Shown here: positions 54,292 to 63,344 of the stretch, in pieces
How positions within the stretch are numbered: the stretch's first letter is position 1
Layout of the letters: the number at the start of each line of letters is the position of its first letter
Source: Aeromonas aquatica
Lineage (GTDB): Bacteria > Pseudomonadota > Gammaproteobacteria > Enterobacterales > Aeromonadaceae
Reading direction: 5' to 3'
DNA length: 64,000 nucleotides
Assembly: GCF_000764655.1 (NCBI RefSeq)
Contig: NZ_JRGL01000121.1
Coordinates: 21,109-85,108 of the forward strand
Position numbers and translations under genes: made by a program
Notes under the pieces: generated by a model
Seen by the model: the letters and a program-made list of their open reading frames with translations, nothing else
What the model was told of the DNA's origin: nothing
Database searches by the model: none

Positions 54292-54489
54292 ATGATTCGA
54301 CATATCCTGCTGATTGCATTCCAACATGATACCCAAGCCGAGCAGATTGAGGTGGTCCGCCAGCGCTATCTGCCCCACCTGGCTCACGAGGTGCTCAAAA
54401 CCATCTTCCGCGCCATGCTAGAACCTAGCATAGTGCTGGATTACACCCTGCAGAGCGGAGATGCTGCTGTTGCTGAGGGGCCGTTGTGA
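54292..54489 (+). CDS. Internally deleted stress-responsive A/B-barrel (Dabb) protein
   Basis: A 65-residue frame with strong AAGGAG upstream. Residues 1-27 (MIRHILLIAFQHDTQAEQIE and VVRQRYL) match the Dabb N-terminus, and residues 27-53 (LPHLAHEVLKTIFRAMLEPS and IVLDYTL) match the Dabb C-terminus, where the family has YLPHPAHxxF...VLDY. The usual 40-odd central residues are missing without a frameshift. Dabb proteins are about 95-100 residues. The deletion may have arisen between two RYL-encoding segments. It is unlikely to fold as a normal Dabb barrel. The stop overlaps the next start (TGATG). Confidence 0.6.
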   Translation: MIRHILLIAFQHDTQAEQIEVVRQRYLPHLAHEVLKTIFRAMLEPSIVLDYTLQSGDAAVAEGPL

Positions 54490-55073
54490 TGGTTGATGAA
54501 CGTTGGTCTACCATACCGCCACTTCAACAAGCCCTCATACAAGCCGTTATTGAGCAGGGAGAGGCTCACACTGCCATAGAGGCTGGGGTGGTGGTTGGGT
54601 CACTCGCCAAGGGCAAGGCAGACAGGGTATCCGATGTCGATGTCTTGCTGCTGGCAACACCAGGTTTCCATAAACAGGGTGATGCTCTGGTGCACTCAAT
54701 CGTGGGTGATCGGGCCGTATTTCACTGTTGGCAAGGAAGGCATGAAGAGGTGTGTTCTTACTGGCGTTACATCTTCTTGGACATGTCCAGCATAGAGATC
54801 CACATCCTTGACTGTGGTGTGGGCTTCCCTCTTGCCAAACCTTACTTGCCCCTCTTTGACAAGACCTCTTGTCTGCCAGCACTAGAGGTCGGCGGTCCTG
54901 CTCCAAGCCATTGGGATTTCCCCGCCTATATGGCTGAAGGTGATGGTCTGGTATGGGAATTATTTGATTGTCTCAAGTGGGCTGAACGGGGCCAACGGGG
55001 TTTGGTCAGACACCATCTTCGCAAACTGTTGGCCGAGATGGACAAAGACCCGAATATCGCAGGCCGTGGTTAA
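54489..55073 (+). CDS. Nucleotidyltransferase-fold protein
   Basis: A 194-residue protein with the nucleotidyltransferase signature VVVGSLAKGKADRVSDVDVL (GSx10-13DxD) near residues 34-53. The rest is not recognised. The third acidic residue could be the Glu in SIEIHILDC. Such proteins include aminoglycoside adenylyltransferases and MNT-type antitoxins; there is no HEPN partner beside it. G+C is visibly lower than in neighbours and it sits between yhdP and the nitrilase gene, which are adjacent in relatives as I recall, so recent acquisition is likely. Confidence 0.7.
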   Translation: MVDERWSTIPPLQQALIQAVIEQGEAHTAIEAGVVVGSLAKGKADRVSDVDVLLLATPGFHKQGDALVHSIVGDRAVFHCWQGRHEEVCSYWRYIFLDMSSIEIHILDCGVGFPLAKPYLPLFDKTSCLPALEVGGPAPSHWDFPAYMAEGDGLVWELFDCLKWAERGQRGLVRHHLRKLLAEMDKDPNIAGRG

Positions 55074-55092
55074 TGTGAACAAGGAGAGAACA

Positions 55093-55926
55093 ATGTTGCT
55101 AGCCGCCATACAGTTGATCTCCGGCCGTCACTGGCAGGACAACAAGACACAGATCGCCGCCGAGCTGGCGGCCCTGCCAAAGGAGCGGCCGTTGCTGGCG
55201 CTGCTGCCGGAAAACTTCGCCCTGTTTGGCGAGCGGCAGGGTTATCTGGACGGTGCCGAGGCGATCGGGACCGAACCGGGCGAGGTCGGCCCCATTCAGA
55301 CGCAGTTGGCCGCCTGGGCCAGGGAGCACGGTATCTGGCTGGTGGCCGGTGCTATGCCGACCATAATGCCAACCCGGATCCCCGGCTCGAGCCACATTCA
55401 CACCAGCTCGCTGGTGTTCGATCCCAGCGGGGAGCGCAGGGGCCATTACCACAAGATTCATCTGTTCGATGTGGATGTGGCCGACAGCCACGGCCGCTAT
55501 CGGGAATCGGAAACTTTCAGTCCTGGTCAGAACTGCGTGGTGGTGGACTCCCCCTTTGGTCCCCTCGGCCTCTCTATCTGTTATGATCTGCGCTTTCCCG
55601 AGCTCTATCGCCAGCTGACCCTTGCCGGTGCGCGGGTGTTGCTGGTGCCTGCCGCCTTCACCGCCGTGACTGGCGAGGCGCATTGGGAACCGCTGCTGCG
55701 GGCCCGCGCCATCGAGAATCAATGTTATGTGGTGGCCGCCAACCAGGGCGGTACCCATGAGACGGGGCGCCAGACCTGGGGCCACAGCATGGTGATCGAT
55801 CCCTGGGGTCGGGTGCTGGCCTGTCGGCCGAGCGGCGCCGGCACTGTGCTGGCAGAGATGGATGCCGGGCTTATCGAAGAATTGAAGCGAACCATGCCGG
55901 TGCTGCAACACGCCCGCCTGCTTTAG
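55093..55926 (+). CDS. Nitrilase-superfamily carbon-nitrogen hydrolase (Nit1-like amidase)
   Basis: A 277-residue member of the nitrilase superfamily. The catalytic triad is visible: Glu in LLPENFALFG, Lys in GHYHKIHLFDVD and Cys in LSICYDLRFPELYR. Location between yhdP and tldD and the DSHGRYRESETFSPG segment fit the Nit1 group, whose known activity is hydrolysis of deaminated glutathione. Substrate is inferred. AAGGAG lies 8 bases before the ATG at 55093; the longer frame upstream overlaps the nucleotidyltransferase gene. Confidence 0.9.
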   Translation: MLLAAIQLISGRHWQDNKTQIAAELAALPKERPLLALLPENFALFGERQGYLDGAEAIGTEPGEVGPIQTQLAAWAREHGIWLVAGAMPTIMPTRIPGSSHIHTSSLVFDPSGERRGHYHKIHLFDVDVADSHGRYRESETFSPGQNCVVVDSPFGPLGLSICYDLRFPELYRQLTLAGARVLLVPAAFTAVTGEAHWEPLLRARAIENQCYVVAANQGGTHETGRQTWGHSMVIDPWGRVLACRPSGAGTVLAEMDAGLIEELKRTMPVLQHARLL

Positions 55927-55950
55927 CCTCGTCGATGTGACTTTCCCGCC

Positions 55951-56034
55951 GGTTCGATTAGGGAAGCCTGATCGGACCTATGGAAGCCGGATCGCATGAG
56001 GTCACGACTTTGCACTCTCTCCCGATGAGAGAGG
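55951..56034. repeat. Dispersed intergenic repeat between the nitrilase gene and tldD
   Basis: GGTTCGATTAGG/CCTGATCGGACC (55951-55978) is the same palindrome family as at 33979 and 48706. It is followed by the hairpin CTCTCTC/GAGAGAG around 56015-56034, the equivalent of the hairpin at 33930. The two modules thus recur together, in the opposite order. Confidence 0.7.
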
Positions 56035-56082
56035 CTGAAGAAATACCGTTACGACATCTCCCAGCGAGAATGGAGAAGAAGA

Positions 56083-57531
56083 TTGAGTCTATTGAGCCAG
56101 GTTAGTGCCTCATTGTTGGCCCCGAACGACCTCGATGAAGGGCGGCTGCAGCAGCTGCTCGGCAGCCTGATGAGCCATCAGGTGGAGTTCGGCGACCTCT
56201 ATTTCCAGCGCAGCTGGCACGAGTCCTGGATGCTGGAAGACGGCATCGTCAAGGATGGCAGCTACAACATCGATCAGGGGGTCGGGGTGCGTGCCGTCAG
56301 TGGCGAGAAGACCGGCTTCGCCTATTCCGATGAGCTGAGCCTGCTGGCACTGCAACAGTCGGTCACCGCCGCCCGTGGTATCGCCGCCGCCGGCGCCCAG
56401 GGCAAGGTGAAGGCCTGGGCCCGCACAGAAGCCAATCTGCTCTATCCGGCCATGGATCCCCTGCAGACCCTCGACAAGTATCAGAAGATCGCCTTGCTGG
56501 AGCAGATGGACAAGTTTGCCCGCAGCCTGGATCCCGCCATCAATCAGGTGATGGCCTCCATCAGCGGCGTCTATGAGGAGATCCTGGTGGCTGCCACCGA
56601 TGGCACGCTCGCCGCCGATGTGCGCCCGCTGGTGCGACTGTCGGTGACCGTCATCGCCGAGAAGGGGGATCGCCGTGAGCGCGGCAGCGCCGGCGGCGGT
56701 GGTCGCTGTGGTTATGACCATTTCCTGGAGCTGGACGGGCTGGAGAGCCGGGCCTTCGGCTATGTGCGGGAAGCCGTGCGCCAGGCGCTGGTCAACCTCG
56801 AGGCCATCGATGCGCCGGCCGGCACCATGCCGGTGGTGCTCGGCGCCGGCTGGCCCGGCGTGCTGCTGCACGAGGCGGTAGGCCACGGCCTGGAAGGGGA
56901 CTTCAACCGCAAGGGCTCATCCGCCTTCGCCGGTCGTATCGGTGAGCAGGTCGCCTCCAAGCACTGCACCATCGTCGATGACGGCACCCTGCCGGGTCTG
57001 CGTGGTTCCGTCAGCATCGATGACGAAGGGACGCCGGGTGGCTACAACGTGCTGATCGAGAACGGTATTCTCAAGGGCTACCTGCAGGACAAGCAGAATG
57101 CCCGGCTGATGGGGGTACCGCTCACCGGCAACGGCCGCCGCGAATCCTATGCCGCCCTGCCGATGCCGCGCATGACCAACACCTACATGCTGGCGGGTCA
57201 GTACGATCCGGCGGAGATCATCGCCTCGGTGAAGAAGGGGATCTACGCCCCGAACTTTGGTGGCGGTCAGGTGGATATCACCTCAGGCAAGTTCGTCTTC
57301 TCCGCCTCCGAGGCCTACCTCATCGAGGATGGCAAGATAACGACCCCCATTAAGGGCGCGACCCTGATCGGCAATGGTCCCGAGGCCATGAGCCAGGTCT
57401 CCATGGTGGGCCGGGATCTGGCCCTCGATCGCGGGGTCGGCGTCTGCGGCAAGGAGGGGCAGAGCATTCCGGTCGGGGTCGGTCAGCCCACCCTCAGGCT
57501 GGATCAGCTCACCGTGGGCGGCACCCAATAG
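56083..57531 (+). CDS. tldD: Metalloprotease TldD
   Basis: A 482-residue metalloprotease subunit. [20 protein letters not shown] contains the HExxxH zinc site of the TldD family. Length equals E. coli TldD (481). With PmbA (TldE), not in this window, it degrades unfolded peptides, matures microcin B17 and affects CcdA. The start is TTG at 56083, with GGAG 8-9 bases upstream; the peptide [18 protein letters not shown] fits the family N-terminus. A strong terminator follows. Confidence 0.96.
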   Translation: MSLLSQVSASLLAPNDLDEGRLQQLLGSLMSHQVEFGDLYFQRSWHESWMLEDGIVKDGSYNIDQGVGVRAVSGEKTGFAYSDELSLLALQQSVTAARGIAAAGAQGKVKAWARTEANLLYPAMDPLQTLDKYQKIALLEQMDKFARSLDPAINQVMASISGVYEEILVAATDGTLAADVRPLVRLSVTVIAEKGDRRERGSAGGGGRCGYDHFLELDGLESRAFGYVREAVRQALVNLEAIDAPAGTMPVVLGAGWPGVLLHEAVGHGLEGDFNRKGSSAFAGRIGEQVASKHCTIVDDGTLPGLRGSVSIDDEGTPGGYNVLIENGILKGYLQDKQNARLMGVPLTGNGRRESYAALPMPRMTNTYMLAGQYDPAEIIASVKKGIYAPNFGGGQVDITSGKFVFSASEAYLIEDGKITTPIKGATLIGNGPEAMSQVSMVGRDLALDRGVGVCGKEGQSIPVGVGQPTLRLDQLTVGGTQ

Positions 57532-57559
57532 GGTTGAGCATCCGCACCCTTACCTGATA

Positions 57560-57590
57560 AAGACCCCGGCTCAAGGCCGGGGTTTTTATT
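57560..57590 (+). terminator. Terminator of tldD
   Basis: An 8-bp stem ACCCCGGC/GCCGGGGT (57563-57570 with 57576-57583) is followed by TTTTATT. Confidence 0.88.
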
Positions 57591-57606
57591 GCGCCAGAGA
57601 AGGGGT

Positions 57607-57635
57607 AATAAAAAGCCCCGGTTGATACCGAGGCT
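57607..57635 (-). terminator. Terminator of the small minus-strand gene
   Basis: On the minus strand AGCCTCGGT/ACCGGGGCT (57627-57635 with 57614-57622, one mismatch) is followed by TTTTTATT. It lies 18 bases past the stop codon of the small gene. Confidence 0.75.
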
Positions 57636-57652
57636 GGTCGACGCAGGGCGGG

Positions 57653-57856
57653 TCAGTTGACCGAGATGACGCGGGCGTCGATGTAATAGTGTGGATTGCC
57701 CTGGGGATCGATCCTTATCTGGGCCACCAGACGGTTGGATTTCCGGTGTTCCCATCCCTTGCTCAGTCGGGCGGGGGATGGGCTGGCTATGCCGACCACG
57801 TTCAGGTATTCATGAAACAGGCTGTAGCCATTGATCTCGGTCAGCATCTTTTCCAT
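57653..57856 (-). CDS. Small protein of unknown function
   Basis: A 67-residue protein, MEKMLTEINGYSLFHEYLNV at the start and YYIDARVISVN at the end. The ATG has AGGAG 7 bases upstream and a terminator follows the stop, so the gene looks real and monocistronic. I do not recognise the family. It has no signal peptide or membrane helix; a basic stretch (RLSKGWEHRKSNR) and a predicted beta hairpin near the C-terminus are the only features. Confidence 0.65.
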   Translation of the reverse strand: MEKMLTEINGYSLFHEYLNVVGIASPSPARLSKGWEHRKSNRLVAQIRIDPQGNPHYYIDARVISVN

Positions 57857-57971
57857 TCAATATCTCCTGAGGGGTAGATTGGTGTGGCAATACCACCTTA
57901 GGCCTCGCTAGCTGAACCTTGGCTGTATAAAAAATAGACGAAACCATCATCCCCCCCTCGTTTAACCTGGT

Positions 57972-58694
57972 TTATTTGGCATCTTTTGGTTCCAGCGCCT
58001 GCTCGATGGCCTGCTCGGCAGCGCCCGGTGTCTGATGCTGGATTTGGGCGACAGGGGCACCGTGGAACACGGGGTCCTGCGCCACTTCCTTGATGCCATT
58101 GATGCAGAACTGCATGCCCATGCACACCAGCAGGAAGCCCATGATACGGGTCATGGCATCGATGCCGGTGGCCCCCAGGATCTTGCAGACCGGATCCGCC
58201 AGCTTGAGCACGCCCCAGCTGAGCAGGCTCATCAGGGCGAAGGCGGTGACCATGGCGGCATAGATGACGAAGCGGTTGTAGTCGGCCGGCAGCTCGGCGA
58301 TCTGGGCGGCGCCGCTGATCACCAGGGCCATGGTGCCCGGCCCGCACATGCTGGGCATGGTGAGCGGCACGAAGGCGATGCTCTGGTTGATGTCGACCCC
58401 GGTGGCCTGACTCGGGGCGGGGAACAGCATGCGAAAGCCGATGAAGGCGATGATGAGACCGCCGGCCAGCCGCAGACCGGGAATGGAGATCCCGAACAGA
58501 TCCAGGATGGAGGAGCCGATGAAGAAGCTGACGCAGAGGGTGGCGAACAGATAGATGGCGGCCAGATTGATCTGGCGGCGGATGTGCTCGCGGGACATGC
58601 CCTTGCTGAGCCCCAGCAGCAGGGTCGCCGTGGTGGGGGGATTGACCATGGGAAGCAGGGCCAGCAAGGCGATGAATACGACCTGGAAAAACAT
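57972..58694 (-). CDS. marC: MarC family inner-membrane protein
   Basis: A 240-residue protein with six membrane helices. LLPMVNPPTTATLLLGLSKG, FGISIPGLRLAGGLIIAFIG, FRMLFP and MGFLLVCMGMQFCINGI match E. coli MarC closely. Function is unresolved; an early link to multidrug resistance was not upheld. The start is the ATG at 58694, with GAGG 6-8 bases upstream, rather than the in-frame ATG at 58718. Confidence 0.92.
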   Translation of the reverse strand: MFFQVVFIALLALLPMVNPPTTATLLLGLSKGMSREHIRRQINLAAIYLFATLCVSFFIGSSILDLFGISIPGLRLAGGLIIAFIGFRMLFPAPSQATGVDINQSIAFVPLTMPSMCGPGTMALVISGAAQIAELPADYNRFVIYAAMVTAFALMSLLSWGVLKLADPVCKILGATGIDAMTRIMGFLLVCMGMQFCINGIKEVAQDPVFHGAPVAQIQHQTPGAAEQAIEQALEPKDAK

Positions 58695-58795
58695 CTTGCA
58701 CCTCGGGGTGGTTGGCAAAAAACAGGGGCCAGACGCGGGTCTGGCCTAAGGGGGGGCTACTCTACGGGAGCCCGGCTGAATATAGCCGGAACGAA

Positions 58796-58818
58796 GGGGC
58801 CCCGAAAGTCGGGGTCCC
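58796..58818 (-). terminator. Possible terminator of the MHS transporter gene
   Basis: GGGGCCCCGA/TCGGGGTCCC (58796-58805 with 58809-58818, one mismatch) forms a strong stem 9 bases past the stop codon, but no clear T-run follows on the minus strand. Confidence 0.4.
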
Positions 58819-58826
58819 TGTCTTGA

Positions 58827-60143
58827 TCATGCCGTCTGCGGTGCAGCCTGACGTTGACCCCGCTGCCGCAGCCAGAGCCAGAGGCCGAGCACGAAGCCGA
58901 GCACGGCCAGGCTGACCACATAGTGGGAGGGCGCCAGCACGTCGTTCTTCATCCACAGCGTGACCAGCATAGGGGTCAGACCACCGAAGATGGCGTAGGC
59001 CACGTTGTAGGAGAACGACAGGCCGGAGAAGCGCACCGCGGCCGGGAAGGCGTTGACCATCACATAGGGCACAGCCCCGACGATGCCGACGGCGAAACCC
59101 GCCAGCACATAGAGCGGCACCAGCTGTTCCATGCCCGCCGCCAGACCGTGATAGAAGGCGTGAGTCGCCCCCGCCAGCAGCAAGGAGCCGAACACGAAGG
59201 TGGGACCGCTGCCGAGGGCGTCGGCCAGCCTGCCGTAGAAGATGCAACCCAGGGTGAGCGCGACTATGGCCAGGGAGTTGGCGGTCAGGGCATCGGCGGG
59301 GCTGATGCCATGCACCTTCTGCAGATAGGTCGGGGTCATCAGGATCACCACCACTATGCCGGCGGAGAGCAGCCAGGTCAGCAGCATGGAGATGACGACA
59401 CTGCCCTTGTGCTCACGCAGCACCGTCTTGAGCGGCAGCTCCTCGGCCAGGGCCTTGTTGGCCTGCATCTCGGCGAAGACCGGGGTCTCGTGCAGCCAGC
59501 GGCGCAGGTACATGGCGACGATGCCGAACACCCCCCCCAGCACGAAGGCCAGACGCCAGCCCCACTCGCTCACCTCGACCGGGCTCATGCCGCGGTTGAT
59601 GGCGGTGGCGACCAGGGAGCCGAGCAGGATGCCGGCCGTCAGCCCTGCCGTGAGCGTGCCACAGGCGATGCCGATCCGCTTGGCCGGCACGTGTTCGGCC
59701 ACGAACACCCAGGCACCGGGGACTTCGCCGCCGATGGCGGCCCCTTGCAGGATGCGCAGCAGCAACAGCAACAGCGGTGCGGCGATGCCGAGGGCCGCAT
59801 AGGTGGGCAACAGGCCGATCAGCAGGGTCGGCAGCGCCATCAGGATGATGCTCAGGGTGAACATGCGCTTGCGGCCGATGAGATCGCCGAAGTGGGCCAT
59901 GATGATGCCGCCGAGGGGGCGGGCCAGGTAGCCAGCGGCGAAGATGCCGAAGGTCTGGAACTGGCGCAGCCACTCGGGAATATCGGCGGGGAAGAATAGC
60001 TCGCCTATCACCACGGCGAAGAAGACGAAGATGATAAAGTCGTAGAATTCGAGGGCGCCGCCGAGGGCCGCCAGGCTCAGGGTCTTGTAATCCTGTCGGT
60101 TGAGGGGACGATTGTGGTCATGCGTGGTGCGGACTGTAGTCAT
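58827..60143 (-). CDS. MFS transporter, metabolite:H+ symporter family
   Basis: A 438-residue transporter with about twelve helices. LGGALEFYDFIIFVFFAVVI at the first helix and ARPLGGIIMAHFGDLIGRKR between helices 2 and 3 are signatures of the MHS subfamily (ShiA, ProP, YhjE). LQGAAIGGEVPGAWVFVAEH lies in helices 4-5. The substrate cannot be told from sequence. It is monocistronic and divergent from the PP-loop gene. Confidence 0.9.
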   Translation of the reverse strand: MTTVRTTHDHNRPLNRQDYKTLSLAALGGALEFYDFIIFVFFAVVIGELFFPADIPEWLRQFQTFGIFAAGYLARPLGGIIMAHFGDLIGRKRMFTLSIILMALPTLLIGLLPTYAALGIAAPLLLLLLRILQGAAIGGEVPGAWVFVAEHVPAKRIGIACGTLTAGLTAGILLGSLVATAINRGMSPVEVSEWGWRLAFVLGGVFGIVAMYLRRWLHETPVFAEMQANKALAEELPLKTVLREHKGSVVISMLLTWLLSAGIVVVILMTPTYLQKVHGISPADALTANSLAIVALTLGCIFYGRLADALGSGPTFVFGSLLLAGATHAFYHGLAAGMEQLVPLYVLAGFAVGIVGAVPYVMVNAFPAAVRFSGLSFSYNVAYAIFGGLTPMLVTLWMKNDVLAPSHYVVSLAVLGFVLGLWLWLRQRGQRQAAPQTA

Positions 60144-60362
60144 ATCCTTATGTTTCCCATGATTTTTTAGTTATTGTTCCCCATCCTTGTGCGGGGACAC
60201 GCTCAATCATGAGGGTATGCTTTTGTGTCCCGAGATGTAAATCGCACAATTCGCAACACAGTCTTGCAACACTGAAGCCACAAACGGGCCTGATGGTGAC
60301 CGGTCGCGGATCCGCGGCAGAGGCGCTGGCTGGCGGCTCCTTATACAAGAGTTGGATAGATG

Positions 60363-61061
60363 ATGACAAAAACCAAGGTGCTGCTCTCCTGGAGCAGCGG
60401 CAAGGACAGTGCCTGGGCACTGCATCGGCTGCGCCAGGACCCGGCCATCGAGGTGGTGGGACTCTTCACCACCCTCAATCAGGCGTTCGAGCGGGTTGCC
60501 ATGCACGGGGTGCGCAAGCAGTTGCTGGTGCAGCAGGCCGAGTGCGTGGGGCTGCCGCTGCTGACCATCGATCTGCCCTGGCCCTGCAGCAACGAGGATT
60601 ACGGCCGCATCATGACCGGCTTCATTGCCGAGGTGGTGGCCAAGGGTATCCGGCATATGGCGTTCGGGGATCTCTTCCTCGAGGACGTGCGCGCCTATCG
60701 GGAGCGCCAGCTCGAGGGCACCGGGATCACGGCTCTGTTCCCGCTCTGGGGCAGCGACACCCGGCTGTTGGCGCGGGAGATGATGACGGCGGGGCTCAAG
60801 GCGCGGATCAGCACCCTCGACCCCAAGAAGCTGGAGATGAGCCTCGGCGGCCACGACTTCGATGAGGCGCTGCTGGCGGCCCTGCCGGAGGGAGTGGACC
60901 CTTGCGGCGAGAACGGCGAGTTCCACACCCTGGCCTATGACGGCCCCATGTTCATGCTGCCTCTGGCCATAAAAACAGGGGAAACTGTGGTGAGAGACGG
61001 CTTCGTCTTTACCGATCTGCTACCGGTCGACGCCGTGGATGAGATGAGCGACAAGTCCTGA
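60363..61061 (+). CDS. Dph6/DUF71-like PP-loop ATPase
   Basis: A 232-residue protein with the PP-loop VLLSWSSGKDSAWALHRL at the N-terminus, and GDLFLEDVRAYRERQLEGTG and CGENGEFHTLAYDGP typical of the DUF71/diphthine-ammonia ligase family. In eukaryotes Dph6 amidates diphthine; bacteria lack diphthamide, so the bacterial role is unknown. Two adjacent ATGs (60360 and 60363) are possible. A bidirectional terminator follows. Confidence 0.87.
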   Translation: MTKTKVLLSWSSGKDSAWALHRLRQDPAIEVVGLFTTLNQAFERVAMHGVRKQLLVQQAECVGLPLLTIDLPWPCSNEDYGRIMTGFIAEVVAKGIRHMAFGDLFLEDVRAYRERQLEGTGITALFPLWGSDTRLLAREMMTAGLKARISTLDPKKLEMSLGGHDFDEALLAALPEGVDPCGENGEFHTLAYDGPMFMLPLAIKTGETVVRDGFVFTDLLPVDAVDEMSDKS

Positions 61062-61087
61062 GCCGGCAACGCCGCCAGCCCACAACA

Positions 61088-61113
61088 AAGAGCCGACCCA
61101 AGGGTCGGCTCTT
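61088..61113. terminator. Bidirectional terminator between the PP-loop gene and ypfJ
   Basis: A perfect 12-bp stem AAAGAGCCGACC/GGTCGGCTCTTT (61088-61113, a 2-base centre) gives T-tracts on both strands for convergent genes. Confidence 0.8.
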
Positions 61114-61131
61114 TGCTTGTTGCATGCTTTC

Positions 61132-61986
61132 CTAGCGGGCGGCGAAGGTGTCGCAGCTGGCGGGCTTGCCACTGTCGAAGCCCTTCTTGAACCAGGCGAG
61201 GCGCTGGGCCGAGCTGCCGTGGGTGAAGCTGTCCGGCACCACCCGGCCCTGACCCTGCTGTTGCAGCCGGTCGTCGCCGATGGCCTGGGCGGCGTTGAGG
61301 GCCTCCTCCAGATCGCCGTGCTCCAGCACCTGCTCCCGCTCCATATAGTGGCCCCAGACCCCGGCGAAGCAGTCGGCCTGCAGTTCGAGTTTGACCGACA
61401 GCTTGTTCTGCGCGGCCTGACTCAGCCCCTGTTGCTGTTGACGCACCTTGGTGGAGATGCCGAGCAGGGCCTGCACGTGGTGACCCACCTCGTGGGCGAC
61501 CACATAGCCCTGGGCGAAGTCACCGTCGGCCCCGAGCTTGTCGCGCATGTCCTGATAGAAGGAGAGATCGATGTAGACGGAGCGATCTGCCGGGCAGTAG
61601 AAGGGGCCCATCACCGACTGGCCCTGACCGCAACCGGTGCGGGTGGCGCCGCGATAGAGCACCAGTTTGGGGGGCTGATATTGGCTGCCGCTGCCCTTGA
61701 AGATCTCCCCCCAGGCATCCTCGGTGGAGGCAAGCATCACTGAGGTGAATTTGGCCAGGGGATCGCTCGCCGGCTGAGACATATTCTGGCGCGGCGCCTG
61801 GGTTTGCGGGGCCGGATCGTTGAGCAGGGGGCTCAGGTCCACGCCGTAGTAACCCGCCACCATCACCACCACAATCAGGATGAGACGACCCTTGCCACCG
61901 ATGGGCAGGCCGCCGCCCCCGCTGCCACCGCCTTCCTGGCGCCTGTCTTCCACATTGCTGCTCTCACGGCGATCTTGCCAGCGCAT
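61132..61986 (-). CDS. ypfJ: YpfJ family neutral zinc metallopeptidase
   Basis: A 284-residue protein. [16 protein letters not shown] and a glycine-rich stretch precede one membrane helix ([17 protein letters not shown], about residues 34-50). The periplasmic domain has [17 protein letters not shown] with the HExxH zinc site and [16 protein letters not shown] with the third ligand region. It matches E. coli YpfJ (287 residues). Its substrate is unknown. Confidence 0.92.
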   Translation of the reverse strand: MRWQDRRESSNVEDRRQEGGGSGGGGLPIGGKGRLILIVVVMVAGYYGVDLSPLLNDPAPQTQAPRQNMSQPASDPLAKFTSVMLASTEDAWGEIFKGSGSQYQPPKLVLYRGATRTGCGQGQSVMGPFYCPADRSVYIDLSFYQDMRDKLGADGDFAQGYVVAHEVGHHVQALLGISTKVRQQQQGLSQAAQNKLSVKLELQADCFAGVWGHYMEREQVLEHGDLEEALNAAQAIGDDRLQQQGQGRVVPDSFTHGSSAQRLAWFKKGFDSGKPASCDTFAAR

Positions 61987-62060
61987 GTCTGCCTACTCCC
62001 GTTATTGGCTGTGGCAGTAATGATAATGGCTGGCCGCCCACCTTGCCTCACGAGGGGACC

Positions 62061-62324
62061 TCATTTGGCCCAGGGCATCTCGGGCAGGCTGTCGAGGAAC
62101 TCGGCGTAGCGGGTCAGGTTGAAGGGGCCCTGTTCCGCCTCCATCGCCATCAGCTCGGCGCCGAGGGCGCAGGCGATGTATTGCAGCGCCTCTTCCCGCA
62201 GGGTGCCTTTCATCACCAGCCGCATCAGGGTGGCTTTGACCTGCAGGGGATGGCCGTCGGCGAGCTGGTTATCAACCATCTCGAGCAGGGTCTGTTCGTC
62301 GAAAAATTCGGTGGATTCCGTCAT
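62061..62324 (-). CDS. Conserved small helical protein of unknown function
   Basis: An 87-residue acidic protein (MTESTEFFDEQTLLEMVDNQ at the start, LDSLPEMPWAK at the end) predicted to be all-helical, without signal peptide or membrane helix. GHPLQVKATLMRLVMKGTLR resembles no family I can name. The GC content and codon use match the neighbours. It is upstream of ypfJ on the same strand with a 74-base gap, so co-transcription is possible. Confidence 0.65.
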   Translation of the reverse strand: MTESTEFFDEQTLLEMVDNQLADGHPLQVKATLMRLVMKGTLREEALQYIACALGAELMAMEAEQGPFNLTRYAEFLDSLPEMPWAK

Positions 62325-62569
62325 GGTGTCTGTCCTGAACGTTGCACTGATAGTCTGAATAGGGGGAGCAGTATAGCCGCAACCGGCCCGCGGCTCGCGC
62401 CGAAATGGAGTTCATGTCGGCGAGGATGACAGGCCCCTGGCGTCATGCCCGGGACTTTTGTCGCCGATCCTGTCACTTCCGCCCGCCAGACCTTGCCAAG
62501 GGGCCGTCGCGGGGGCAGTCTTGATGGCCTGTTATGTTTCCGTTTATTCCTAAAAGAAGAGCCCTTGCC

Positions 62570-63091
62570 ATGATCCTCTCCGAGCGACTCATCCTGCGCG
62601 AATTAACCACGGCTGACGCCCCCTTTATTCTCGAACTGCTCAACGACGGCGATTTCCATCGCTACATCGGCGATCGCGGGGTACGCACCCTGGGCGATGC
62701 CGAAGACTACATCCAGCAGGGGCCGGCGATCAGCTATGCCCAGCATGGGCATGGTCTCTATCTGGTGATGCGGCGGGACGATGAGGCCAGGATCGGCATC
62801 TGCGGCCTGATCAAGCGCGATACCCTGCCGTGCGAGGATATCGGCTATGCCTTCCTGCCTGCTTATCGTGGTCTGGGTTATGGCGTAGAAGCGGCGCAGG
62901 CGGCGCTGCAAGACGGTCGGGAGCGGCTGGGAATCGAGCGAGTGATCGCCATCGTCACCCCGGGCAACGAGCGCTCGGTCGCACTGCTGGCCAAGCTGGG
63001 GCTGAGTCAGGGTCGGTTGGTCAGGCTGGGTGAGAGCGAAGAGGAGTGCCTGCTGCTGGAAGATCCAAGCAGGGAAAGCGTGCCGGTCTGA
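62570..63091 (+). CDS. GNAT-family N-acetyltransferase (RimJ/RimL-like)
   Basis: A 173-residue acetyltransferase. MILSERLILRELTTADAPFI is the RimL-type N-terminus. FLPAYRGLGYGVEAAQAALQ contains the acetyl-CoA pyrophosphate loop (RGLGYG), and VTPGNERSVALLAKLGL is the C-terminal signature. The acceptor is unknown. I chose the ATG at 62570 on family similarity; an in-frame ATG at 62534 lacks a better ribosome-binding site. Confidence 0.88.
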   Translation: MILSERLILRELTTADAPFILELLNDGDFHRYIGDRGVRTLGDAEDYIQQGPAISYAQHGHGLYLVMRRDDEARIGICGLIKRDTLPCEDIGYAFLPAYRGLGYGVEAAQAALQDGRERLGIERVIAIVTPGNERSVALLAKLGLSQGRLVRLGESEEECLLLEDPSRESVPV

Positions 63092-63111
63092 ATCGGTAAA
63101 CGGCAAAATAG

Positions 63112-63140
63112 CAAAAGGGCCGCCGTGAGTTGCGGCCTGT
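63112..63140 (-). terminator. Terminator of the 58-residue gene
   Basis: On the minus strand GGCCGC/GCGGCC (63132-63137 with 63118-63123) is followed by CTTTTGC. It lies 28 bases past the stop codon of the small gene. Confidence 0.55.
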
Positions 63141-63167
63141 TTGTGTCGTGGCTGTCGGTGGGCCGGA

Positions 63168-63344
63168 TCAGTTGAGGTCTTCGATGGAGAACTCGCCAGG
63201 GATGCCATCACAGGAGATGGCGAAGCCACCGCTGAAACGGGTACTGAACTGGATCAGGAAGGCATCGGCATCCTGCTCTTGCAGGGGCAGGTTGACGGGT
63301 TTGCTACGACGCAGGGGTTTGTGTGTTTGTACGGCTTTCATCAT
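63168..63344 (-). CDS. Small protein of unknown function (58 residues)
   Basis: A short frame encoding MMKAVQTHKPLRRSKPVNLP at the start and GIPGEFSIEDLN at the end. The N-terminal third is basic, the rest acidic and hydrophobic (DADAFLIQFSTRFSGGFAIS). Codon use matches local genes and a plausible terminator follows, but the ribosome-binding site (AGAAA) is weak. I do not recognise the family. Either of two adjacent ATGs may be used. Confidence 0.55.
   Translation of the reverse strand: MMKAVQTHKPLRRSKPVNLPLQEQDADAFLIQFSTRFSGGFAISCDGIPGEFSIEDLN

Noticed and set aside
54489..55073. MNT/HEPN toxin-antitoxin pair
   Set aside because: The partner gene is a Dabb fragment without the HEPN RX4-6H motif, so the pair does not fit that system.
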